From NCBI GenBank assembly GCA_958296075.1, contig CATQHW010000003.1, positions 434,001 through 498,000 of the forward strand: DNA of 64,000 nucleotides, in the 5' to 3' direction. The notes under the pieces are model-generated. The model was given only the letters and a program-made list of their open reading frames with translations. It had not been told where the DNA came from and ran no database searches. Positions 56,179 through 64,000 of this stretch are shown piece after piece. The position numbers and the translations under genes were made by a program. Source of the DNA: an uncultured Spirochaetia bacterium. GTDB lineage: Bacteria; Spirochaetota; Spirochaetia; SZUA-6; Bin103. The number at the start of each line of letters is the position of its first letter. Position 1 is the stretch's first letter.

Positions 56179-56206
56179 ATTATGCGAGACCACCTCTGCC
56201 GGACAA
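56179..56206 (-). promoter_or_regulatory. promoter of the XRE-ImmA gene, near-leaderless
   Basis: -35 TTGTCC (56201-56206), 16-nt spacer, -10 CATAAT (56179-56184), then only ten bases to the ATG; a leader of about three bases with no ribosome site. Confidence 0.55.
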
Positions 56207-56224
56207 GCATCACCATCGCACCGG

Positions 56225-56448
56225 ACGCGGTCCCGCGAGCGTACGGACCGACGGTAGCAGGGAAGCGGCTGACCGCCTGGGCCAACTGCCGGCTCATCAC
56301 GGCGCTGATGGCGAAGCCGATGCGCCGCCGCCTCATGCTCGCTCGGGGAACTCAGCCAGTCCAGTAGATTGCTCTCGTAGCAGGCGCTGTCACCGCGGAA
56401 ATAGCGCGTAGTAACCGTCTACGAGGAAAGGACGCGCGAGACGAGCGG
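56225..56448 (-). pseudogene. IS1380-like transposase remnant
   Basis: Two frames give FRGDSACYESNLLDWL (about 56405-56350) and RRIGFAISAVMSRQLAQAVS (56336-56270), resembling the DDE-region D-x-A-C-Y and the following IGFAISA block of IS1380-type transposases. A frameshift separates them. The fragment is cut by the IS256 element at 56449. Recognition is from motif memory and moderate. Confidence 0.45.
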
Positions 56449-57847
56449 GGGATATAACCGGAAGTTGTGGACGAGATGAAAAGAGCGCATCCTCCCAAAA
56501 GCACGATTCACCACGAATCAGGAGGAGTACGCTCGTGGAGAACAATACCGGCAGGACTACCGAAACACAAGGTCCTGGCATGATTCTGGAACAGATCGCA
56601 CGGTGCGGCGCGCAGCACATGCTGGCACAGGCGATGGAAGTCGAAGCAGCCGAATTCCTGGCACAGCACGCTGACCAGCACGATCACCACGGACACCGGA
56701 TGGTGGTCCGCAACGGCCACCTGCCGGAACGGGAGTTGGTCACCGGGATCGGTCCGATTCCGATCCGCCAGCCGCGCGTCGATGACCGCCAACTCGCCGC
56801 CCAGGGGGAGCCGAGGTTCAGCAGCGCGATCCTGCCGCGGTACCTGCGCCGGGCGCCGAGTGTGGACCGCCTGATACCGGTGCGGTACCTGAAAGGAGTG
56901 TCGACAGGGGACTTCTCGAAGGCGCTGGAGGCGATCCTGGGAGAGCAAGCAGCGGGGTTGAGCGCCACCAGCGTGGTGCGTCTGAAGGCGCTCTGGGAAC
57001 AGGAGTATCAAGAGTGGACGCGGCGCGATCTGAGCGCCAAGCGCTACGTGTACCTGTGGGCCGACGGGCTGCACGTGAACGTACGGCTGGACGAGCAGCG
57101 CAGTTGCATCCTGGTGCTCATGGGTGCTGACGAGCACGGCAACAAGGAGCTGGTGGCGGTCAGCGACGGCTACCGGGAGAGCACTGCGGCGTGGCGTGAG
57201 CTGCTGTTGGACCTGCGGCGGCGGGGGCTGACGGAGGCGCCGCGGCTGGCGACGGCCGACGGCGCGCTGGGATTCTGGGCGGCGCTGCGGGAGGTGTACC
57301 CGGAGACCGAGGAACAGAGTTGCTGGTTCCACAAGGCCGGCAACGTGCTGGACAAGATGCCGCAGTCAGTGCAGGGGCGAGCGAAGACGATGCTGCGTGA
57401 GATGTGGCAGGCGCCGGCGCTGGCGCATGCCACCAGCGCCTATGATCAGTTGTGCGCGGCGTGGGAGGTGAAGTACCCGAAGGCGGTCGCCTGCTTGCGC
57501 CAGGATGAGGAGTCGCTGTTCAGCTTCTATGCGTTTCCGGCGGAGCACTGGATTCATCTGCGGACCAGCAACCCGATCGAGTCGACGTACGCTACGGTGC
57601 GGTTACGGACCAAGCGCACGAAGGGCTGCGGGTCGCGCACGGCGACGCTGACGATGGTGTGGAAGCTGGCGCTGGAGGCGGAGAAGACCTGGCGCCGACT
57701 GATGGGATTCAAACTGATACCGCTGGTAATGGAGGGGAGGAAGTTCGTCGACGGAGAGCTGACGGAGGCAGCCGCTTAGATTATGACGACAGGGCATGAG
57801 GATGATGCGCTCGCCTTCACCTCATCCACAACATTTGACAATATCCC
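56449..57847 (+). mobile_element. IS256-family insertion sequence
   Basis: About 1.4 kb. Imperfect terminal inverted repeats: gggatat, eight differing bases, gttgtggacgagatgaaa and gagcgcatc on the left (56449-56492); on the right the reverse complement shows gggatat, eight bases, gttgtggatgaggtgaa and gagcgcatc (57804-57847). Flanks gacgagcgg and gacgaggcgg nearly match, so an imperfect 8-9 bp target duplication is possible. Different from the remnant at 2903-6045. Confidence 0.75.
56535..57779 (+). CDS. IS256-family transposase
   Basis: 414 aa from GTG 56535 with aggagg upstream. Mutator-type DDE protein: VVRNGHLPERELVTGIGPIP, VPVRYLKGVSTGDFSKAL-like PVRYLKGVSTGDFSKALEAI, YLWADGLHVNVRL (first Asp), EEQSCWFHKAGNVLDKMP, and the end block EHWIHLRTSNPIESTYATVR (Glu region) with TRRTKGCGSRTATLTMVWKL-like KGCGSRTATLTMVWKLA. 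Uninterrupted, so probably active. Confidence 0.95.
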   Translation: MENNTGRTTETQGPGMILEQIARCGAQHMLAQAMEVEAAEFLAQHADQHDHHGHRMVVRNGHLPERELVTGIGPIPIRQPRVDDRQLAAQGEPRFSSAILPRYLRRAPSVDRLIPVRYLKGVSTGDFSKALEAILGEQAAGLSATSVVRLKALWEQEYQEWTRRDLSAKRYVYLWADGLHVNVRLDEQRSCILVLMGADEHGNKELVAVSDGYRESTAAWRELLLDLRRRGLTEAPRLATADGALGFWAALREVYPETEEQSCWFHKAGNVLDKMPQSVQGRAKTMLREMWQAPALAHATSAYDQLCAAWEVKYPKAVACLRQDEESLFSFYAFPAEHWIHLRTSNPIESTYATVRLRTKRTKGCGSRTATLTMVWKLALEAEKTWRRLMGFKLIPLVMEGRKFVDGELTEAAA

Positions 57848-58256
57848 GACGAGGCGGCCCTCCGCGGCCTGGACGCGCGTGTGATACTCGGTCATGTCCA
57901 CCGCATGCGCCGGTCCACCCGCCGGTGGAGCTTGTGGAAGCCGGAATTGGCGCTGCTCGCCGGGCGGCGCCGGAAGTCGCACCAGATGGCGTCGCGCAGC
58001 ACCAACACGCGGAACGACACCCGGCTGACGTGCAACGTGGCCAGCGGCACTCCTGCGGGCCCCGCCGTCGTTGCTCTCCAGCGAGGTGATGCGACTCGAT
58101 TCCTTCGGCCAGTGCTTGTTGCAGTCGTAGAACACCAGCATCAGCTTAACCGGTCGGGAAGCGGATGATGTCCGGGTTCTTGGCGAAGCGGCCCGGGACC
58201 GCCACACGTCGAAACAGGCGGCCGATGCCCTCCGACGTGCTATGAGCGAGGCCCAT
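57848..58256 (-). pseudogene. unrecognised decayed gene
   Basis: On the minus strand an ATG at 58256 opens FRRVAVPGRFAKNPDIIRFP and stops at a TAA near 58147; the sequence continues in another frame with LMLVFYDCNKHWPKESSRIT and in a third with ATLHVSRVSFRVLVLRDAIW. It ends at the IS256 right end. No family recognised; the frame changes point to decay. Confidence 0.4.
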
Positions 58257-58552
58257 CGTCGTTCCCTTGAAAATAGTAATGTTTGCGGACCGGATTGGCA
58301 ACAGGCCGTGCTAATTGATTGTAAACATAGTGCTCATAATCACTTATGGACGAGGAGCTAGTGGTGGCGGCGGTGCACGACATCAACGGTATGGCTATCT
58401 GCGGGTGACCAGTACCTCGCTGTATGTCTATGGGACCAATGCGAACGTATGTCACTTATCCACAACGATTTGTTCAATATCCAGCGCATAAGGCGAGCTT
58501 CAGGGCCAAAATGGCCAAATTCGGTCGCTCGCTTGACGCCGAGCGCGTTACA
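58257..58552. other. AT-richer region upstream of the DUF499 gene
   Basis: About 300 bp less GC-rich than the surroundings, with taatgatt-like and ttgtaaac stretches at 58310-58350. Probably holds the promoter of the DUF499 operon, but no convincing -35/-10 pair was found. The in-frame ATG at 58424 begins too early to fit the protein family. Confidence 0.4.
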
Positions 58553-61500
58553 ATGGCCAATATGGTGGCAGTGCGTAAGCAGGGCGCGGTGAGCCCGCAG
58601 ACGGTCAAGGAAGCATGCACTCCTCGGGCCGGCACCTTCGATCCGAGCCGGCGCGATACGGTTCTCGATCTGACGGACCTGGTCGAAGGGCGCGTCGATG
58701 CGGGCGAGTTCTTTGCGGAGAACTACGTCACCGAGGGTATGCGCACGCTGCTCACCGAGAGCTTTCGCCGGCTGGAGGGGAACTCCACCTAGGGCGTGTT
58801 CAAGCTCACCCAGGCGATGGGCGGCGGCAAGACCCACAACCTGGTCGCCCTCGGCCTGCTGGCCAGGCATCCCGAGTACCGCGCCCGGGTCATGGGCGGC
58901 TTCTACACGCCGGACGCCGGGCTCGGGCCGGTGCGCGTGGTCGCCTTCTCGGGACGCGAGAGCGACGCGCCGTTCGGCGTCTGGGGCGCCATCGCCGAGC
59001 AGCTCGGCCGAAAGGAGCGGTTCAGCGACTACTACGCGCCCCTGTCCGCGCCTGGACAGAGCGCGTGGGTGAATCTGCTCCGGGGCGATCCGCTGGTCAT
59101 CATGCTCGACGAGCTGCCGCCTTACTTCGTCAACGCGGCGGCGAAGAGCATCGGCAACTCCGACCTCTCCGTGGTCACGACCACCGCCCTCTCCAACCTG
59201 CTGGTGGCCGTGGGCCGGGACGAGTTGCGCAACGTCTGCGTGGTGATCTCCGACCTCACGGCGACCTACGGCGGCGGCGGCGCCCAGATCGTCAGCGCAC
59301 TCAACGACCTGGAGGCGGAGACCGGGCGCAGCGCCATGAACCTGGAGCCGGTGCGGATGAACACGGACGAGTTCTATCACATCCTGCGCCGCCGCCTGTT
59401 CGAGCGCCTGCCGGACGACGCCGGCATCGCCGCCGTGGCGCGCGCCTACGGGAAGGCCGTCCGCGAGGCGAAGCAGATGGACGTCACCAACGCATCGCCC
59501 GAGCAGTTCGCCGCCAGCGTCAAGGAGTCCTACCCGTTCCATCCGGCGATTCGCGATCTCTACGCCCGCTTCCGGGAAAATCAGGGGTTCCAGCAGACCC
59601 GCGGCCTGATCCGCCTGATGCGCATCGTCGTATCGCGCATCTGGGAGGGCGACCGCGACCCCTATCTGATCGCGGCCCATGACCTCGACCTGGGGAGCCA
59701 GGAGACGCTCACCGAGATCAACCAGATCAACAACACCCTCGGCAACGCCATCGCCCACGACCTCGCCTCCGGCGGCAACGCGGTGGCGGAGCGGTTGGAC
59801 GCCGGCCAGGGCGGCGGCGAGGACGCCCAGGACGTGATGCGGCTGCTGCTGATCGCCTCGCTCGCCAACGTCCCGAACGCCATCAAGGGCCTTGCCGTCC
59901 CGGAGATCGTCGCCTACCTGTGCGCGCCCGGACGCGACGTGTCGCGGATCAAGAACGAGGTGATCGCGCGCCTGGCCACCGCCGCCTGGTATCTGCACGG
60001 CACCAACGACGGCCGCCTGCACCTGCGCAACGTCCAGAACCTGATCGCCCGCGTCACCACCACCGCCGGCGCCTACCTGCGCGACCAGGCCACCCGCGAG
60101 GTCAAGGAACGGCTCACGGAGATATTTCGCCCGCACGACGGTTCCTGCTATCAGCGGCTGCTGCCGCTGCCGGCCGTCGACGAGATCGACGCCGGCGCCG
60201 AGCGCGTTACGCTGGTCGTGGCGGAATCGCATCCGGCGGGCCTGCACCCCGACCTGCGTACCCTCTACGACCAGCACACCTACCGCAACCGGCTCTGCTT
60301 CCTCACCGGCCAGCGCGCCTTCGACGCGCTGCTCGAAAGCGCGCGTGAACTCAAGGCCGTTAACCAGATCATCGAGGAGATGCACGAGGAAGGCGTGGCC
60401 GACGGCGATACGCAGATGCAGCAGGCGCGGGATCAGCTCCTGCCGCGGTTCCTGACGAGGTTCCACAGCGCCATCCGGGAGACGTTCACCACGCTGCACT
60501 ACCCGACGCGCGACCGGCTGGCCACGGTCGACTTCACGATGGAGTTCCGCGACAACCGCTACAACGGCGAGGAACAGGTGCGCCAAGCCCTGGAGGGCAA
60601 GCAGAAATACACCACCGACATCGCCGGCGACACTTTCCGCCGGAAGGTGGAGGCCCGGCTCTTCACGCAGCAGTCGATGCCGTGGACGGAGATCAAGCGC
60701 CGCGCCGCCACTGCGCCGGGGTGGCAGTGGCACCGGCCCGACGCCCTGGACCGGCTGAAGGCGGACTGCCTGCACAAGGACCTGTGGCGCGAGGAGGGGA
60801 GCTACGTCAACAAGGGCCCGTTCCCCAAGCCGGCGACCACGGTGCGCGTCCAGGAACTGGACCGCGACGACGACACCGGCGTGGCGACGCTGCGCCTGCG
60901 CCCGGTGCACGGCGACACGCTGTACGCGGAAGTCGGCGCCGCCGCCACGCCGGCGTCGCGCCAGCTCGACCCGCACCGGGACTTTGCCACGGCGGATCTC
61001 CGCGTCTCCTTTCTGGCGGTCGACTCGACCGGACAGCACGATACCGGCGAGCCGGTGGAATGGACCAACCGCATCACGCTGAAATCCCGCCAGTACGACG
61101 CCGGGAATGCGAACATGGTCGAGATTCGGGCCGCCCCGGCGGCGCCGATTCGCTACACCACCGACGGCTCTGATCCCAAGCTGGCCGGCGGCGCCTACGA
61201 TGCTCCGTTCGCGGTTCCCGGCGGCAGTCGGCTGGTGCTCGCCGTCGCCGCGAAGAACGGCATCGTCTCCGACCTGCACCAGCGTGAGATCGCGGACACG
61301 CCGGTCAGCAGACCGATCGAGCGGGCCGCCCCGGCCGTGTGGACGCCGGCGGACCGCCTCGAGTGCACTACCACCCGTTCGACCTACGACTTCATCGCCC
61401 GCCTGCAGAAACACGCGGCGCGCGCCGGTGGGCTGCGCGTCACCATCCAGACCGCCGGCGCCCAGACCGGGGGCGTGCAGACCTGGAGCGAGCTGAGCCT

Positions 61501-61684
61501 CTCCGACGACATCGAGCTCGCCGGCGACGAACTGGAGCGGATCATCGAGGCGCTGCGGCCGCTGATCGCCGGCGGTGAAGTGGCGGTCGACGCCAAGCGC
61601 CTCCGCTTCGAGACCGGCCAGCGCTTCCTGGACTACGTCGCCGACGCCAAGCCGCACTACCGACGGGACGACGTGACGCCATGA
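58553..61684 (+). pseudogene. DUF499 P-loop ATPase of an anti-phage-type operon, interrupted by TAG
   Basis: 1044 codons from ATG 58553; codon 80 (58790-58792) is TAG in the context GGAAC TCC ACC TAG GGC, where relatives read a Gln before GVFKLTQAMGGGKTH. The rest is intact: Walker A QAMGGGKTHNLVALGLL, VIMLDELPPYFVNAA (Walker B), VKESYPFHPAIRDLYARF and, near the end, a chitobiase-C-like stretch (PIRYTTDGSDPKLAGGAYDA). A C-to-T change of CAG would suffice. If TAG is not read through, a restart after it would lose the first 80 residues but keep the P-loop. First gene of a three-gene overlapping operon. Confidence 0.85.
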
Positions 61685-62316
61685 GCGCAGCGTCGCGCGA
61701 CCGGCCGCTGGGATTCGGTTTCCAACCCGAAGAATCGGAACACCACTTCGTCGTGACGGTGCCGGGCCGGCGGCGCGAGGAGGTGCTGATCGCCGAGCAT
61801 CTGAGCTTCACGGCCGGCGGCGGTGCCGTCCCGGCGTCGCTCGGCGTGGGCCTGCAGGACGCCAAGCTCCGCGTCGCCCTGGCGCGCATCAAGTGGGACG
61901 CGATTGCGGACGCGGCGCGCGTGGAGTTCAACCGCCGGCTGAAGAAACACGACCTGCCGGCCGGCCGCTGGAAGCGGGGCGACAATCCGGTGGCGCGGCT
62001 GCTCGGCAAGGAGTTGACGCTGCTGGCCTGGGCGGTGGAGGACGCCGACCCGGCCCGCATTCCAGCCGCCGTCCGCAACTGGTTGGGCTTGGCGCCGGAA
62101 GAGCGCTGGTGGCTGTATACGATGACCAACGCGGCGACCGGTCATGCCCTCCACGGCCGCAACAAGGGCTGGCGCAAGGCGGTGCGCTACGCCCTCACCG
62201 AGAACCCGGTGACCGACAGCCGCGAGCGGCCGGCGGAGCTGTTCCGCTTGGTCGCCGACCACGACGGCGGCGCCAACGGCCGCGGCAGTCGCAAGGCGAC
62301 CGCCGCGGCGCCGTGA
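61681..62316 (+). CDS. DUF3780-family protein of the same operon
   Basis: 211 aa, overlapping the DUF499 gene by 4 nt (ATGA). DUF3780 start RPLGFGFQPEESEHHFVVTV; LGVGLQDAKLRVALARIKWD and EERWWLYTMTNAATGHALHG follow. The family occurs almost only between DUF499 and DUF1156 genes in defence islands. Molecular role not known. Confidence 0.85.
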   Translation: MSAASRDRPLGFGFQPEESEHHFVVTVPGRRREEVLIAEHLSFTAGGGAVPASLGVGLQDAKLRVALARIKWDAIADAARVEFNRRLKKHDLPAGRWKRGDNPVARLLGKELTLLAWAVEDADPARIPAAVRNWLGLAPEERWWLYTMTNAATGHALHGRNKGWRKAVRYALTENPVTDSRERPAELFRLVADHDGGANGRGSRKATAAAP

Positions 62317-64000
62317 GCGCCGGGGTGAGCCAGGCGGCCGCGCAACGCGAGCTCCGCTTCGGCGAACGGGCGCCCGTCGCCGAGTGGCCCAGCTTCATCG
62401 AGGTCCAGTTTCCGGTCTCCCTGCTGTCGAAGGAGAGCTACAAGGAGCGCAAGGCCAACTACAGCCAGACCCTGACCGGCTTGGGCAAGTGGTGGGGCCG
62501 CAAGCCGTTGATCCTGGTGCGCGCGGTGATTCTGGGCCTGCTGCTGCCGGCATCCGGCGATCCCCGGCGAGATCGGGAGGTCTTTCTGGCGCTCCTCACC
62601 ATGGACGCCGAAGGACTGCGGCGGCGGAAGAGCCGGAACATCCCGTTGCCGGAGGTGTGCCGGCGGCTCGATGACGATGAACGCCGCGCCTGGTTCGACG
62701 TTGGGGAGGGTCCCCGGCTCCGGCTCAAGAAGGGCACGACCGCCGGGCAGCGGCAACGATTGCAGTTTCTGGTATTCGACCGGCTGAGCTACGACGAGAA
62801 GCTCGCGTACTGCGATCGTCCCGAGCAGACCGACGGCCCTTCCCCGGCCGCGTGGGAGGCGATCAACGCCCACCTCGGCACCGCCGCGGCCAGCCTTCCC
62901 GATCTGGTGCGCGAGTTGGGGCGGCGGCGGTTCGGCCAGGTTCCCCGCGTGGGCGACGCTTTCTGCGGTGGTGGCAGCGTGCCATTCGAGGCGGCCCGCA
63001 TCGGCTGCGACGCGTACGGCTCCGACCTCAACCCGGTGGCGGCGCTGCTCACCTGGGGCGCGCTCCACATCGCCGGCGGCGGCGAGCAGACGGCCGCGGC
63101 CGTGCGCGCCGCTCAAGAACGAGCTTACCGCGCGGTCGATCGGCAGATCACCGAGTGGCGCATCGAGCACAATGACGCCGGCTGGCACGCCGACGCCTTT
63201 CTCTACTGCACGGAGACCAAGTGTCCGGAGTGCGGCTGGATGGTGCCCCTGGCGCCGAGCTGGGTGATCGGGCAGAAGACCCGCACCGTGGCCGAGCTGG
63301 CGCCGCTCCCGGCGCAGCGGCGATTCGGCATTCGCATTCGCTCCGGCGTGAGCGCCGCCGCCATGGCCGCCGCCGGAGCCGGCACCGCGCGGCAGTCGCG
63401 GCTCGTCTGTCCCAATCCCGGCTGCGGGGCGTCCAGCCCCATGGCGGCGATCCGCGGCGATCGGCGCGGCGAGGGCGGTCGCGGTTACGGGCTGCGGCGC
63501 TGGGAAAGCGGTGACCTGACGCCGCGGCCCGGCGACGTATTCCAGGAGCGCCTCTACTGCGTGCGCTGGCGGCTGCCGCGCCTGGATGACCTGTTGCGGG
63601 CCGAGCAGAAGCACGAAGGATGTGGTGCGCCGCTTCCGGAGTGGGTGCCGCTCGAACGTGCGATCGGGGAGTTGAGCGCCTTTCTCGATGCCCGCGGCCG
63701 GCGCGAGCTCGCCGGCTTGCGCGCGCGCGACTGGCGGGCCGAGGATGCCGAGCTCGACGCCGCCCGCCGCGATCTGCTGAACGCCCGCCGGAACTCGGGT
63801 CCGCGCGGTCTTGAACCGTTGCGGAGCCGCGTCAGCGACCTCGAAGCGGCGCGGAAGCGGCGTGAGGCGATGGTAGCCGCGCTGGCCGCAGCGGTGCCGG
63901 CGGCGCTGTACCGCGACGCACGGGACGACGATCTGGAGCGGGAGGGCAGGGCGCTGGCCTTGCTGCGCGAGCGCTTCGCGGAGTGGCAGCGCCGGGGGTT
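62313..64000 (+). CDS. DUF1156 adenine-specific DNA methylase with zinc ribbons (partial)
   Basis: 562 codons, open to the window edge; starts at GTG in the DUF3780 stop (gtga). N-terminal DUF1156 block (EVQFPVSLLSKESYKERKAN, GLGKWWGRKPLILVRAVILG), AdoMet motif FCGGGSVPFEAARIGCDAYG, then zinc ribbons CPECGWMVPLAP and CPNPGCGASSPM. The catalytic DPPY motif should lie beyond 64000. Expected to mark host DNA in a restriction-like system with DUF499 and a helicase further right. Confidence 0.88.
   Translation, partial: MSAGVSQAAAQRELRFGERAPVAEWPSFIEVQFPVSLLSKESYKERKANYSQTLTGLGKWWGRKPLILVRAVILGLLLPASGDPRRDREVFLALLTMDAEGLRRRKSRNIPLPEVCRRLDDDERRAWFDVGEGPRLRLKKGTTAGQRQRLQFLVFDRLSYDEKLAYCDRPEQTDGPSPAAWEAINAHLGTAAASLPDLVRELGRRRFGQVPRVGDAFCGGGSVPFEAARIGCDAYGSDLNPVAALLTWGALHIAGGGEQTAAAVRAAQERAYRAVDRQITEWRIEHNDAGWHADAFLYCTETKCPECGWMVPLAPSWVIGQKTRTVAELAPLPAQRRFGIRIRSGVSAAAMAAAGAGTARQSRLVCPNPGCGASSPMAAIRGDRRGEGGRGYGLRRWESGDLTPRPGDVFQERLYCVRWRLPRLDDLLRAEQKHEGCGAPLPEWVPLERAIGELSAFLDARGRRELAGLRARDWRAEDAELDAARRDLLNARRNSGPRGLEPLRSRVSDLEAARKRREAMVAALAAAVPAALYRDARDDDLEREGRALALLRERFAEWQRRG

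Noticed and set aside
58358-61657. 1099-residue minus-strand frame
   Set aside because: Antisense to the DUF499 gene; composition is typical of GC-rich shadow frames and no domain is seen.

Overview
The window is a high-GC bacterial chromosome segment with dense coding, overlapping start and stop codons, many GTG/TTG starts and tRNA genes without an encoded CCA. Housekeeping content (tig-clpP-clpX, a SUF operon with SufU, ilvC, ilvE, alr, trmB, an archaeal-type phosphoglycerate mutase, a CarD regulator with a long Ala/Pro/Lys tail) would fit a high-GC Spirochaetota or similar environmental lineage. That placement is inference; no rRNA is present.

Layout. 1-2717 (minus): a frameshifted beta-class DNA methyltransferase, an ATP-binding protein with a shortened N-terminal domain, and radC. 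2903-6045: a nest of insertion sequences. An IS256-type element lost most of its transposase gene, carries an IS3-family element (3266-4713) and an ISAs1 element (4750-6012) with a perfect 17-bp inverted repeat and a 10-bp target duplication. 6269-8458: an AlbA_2-domain gene overlapping a ParA-type ATPase gene, bracketed by two related hairpins. 8562-13834: Hsp20, a coiled-coil protein, a degenerate amidohydrolase, a HAD hydrolase split by an in-frame TAG, alr and ilvC. 14186-18305: a complete amino-acid ABC transporter (aapJQMP) behind a long dyad. 18551-27689: RNA-binding protein, trmB, a DksA-type zinc finger protein, msrB, an HD-domain protein, a SHMT-like enzyme, two tRNAs, apgM, lplA, a lipoprotein with HExxH, and ilvE. 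27769-32172: five tRNAs, then tig, clpP, clpX and a bifunctional-nuclease/UVR protein. 32200-39328: CarD, a TVP38-type membrane protein, a peptide-binding protein, rhomboid, a polyprenyl synthetase, a Met-rich secreted protein with a strong terminator, and an amino-acid-binding protein. 39453-45654: Rrf2 regulator and sufB-C-D-S-U-nfu, in which each coding gene overlaps the next by 1-4 nt except the last.

From 45803 the content is again accessory: a Uma2 endonuclease, a K+ channel with TrkA domain, and three near-identical AAA-ATPase/PD-(D/E)XK genes (48009-54849) with the same apparently leaderless promoter, the first two separated by a DUF418 membrane protein. An XRE-ImmA regulator, an IS1380-like remnant and an intact IS256 element follow. 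The right edge carries a DUF499-DUF3780-DUF1156 operon, a gene set associated with anti-phage islands. Its first gene is broken by one amber codon and its last runs off the window.

Single-base lesions (frameshifts, TAG codons) cluster in accessory genes and spare the core operons apart from the HAD gene. This favours real decay, or phase-variable or assembly differences limited to mobile DNA, over uniform sequencing error.
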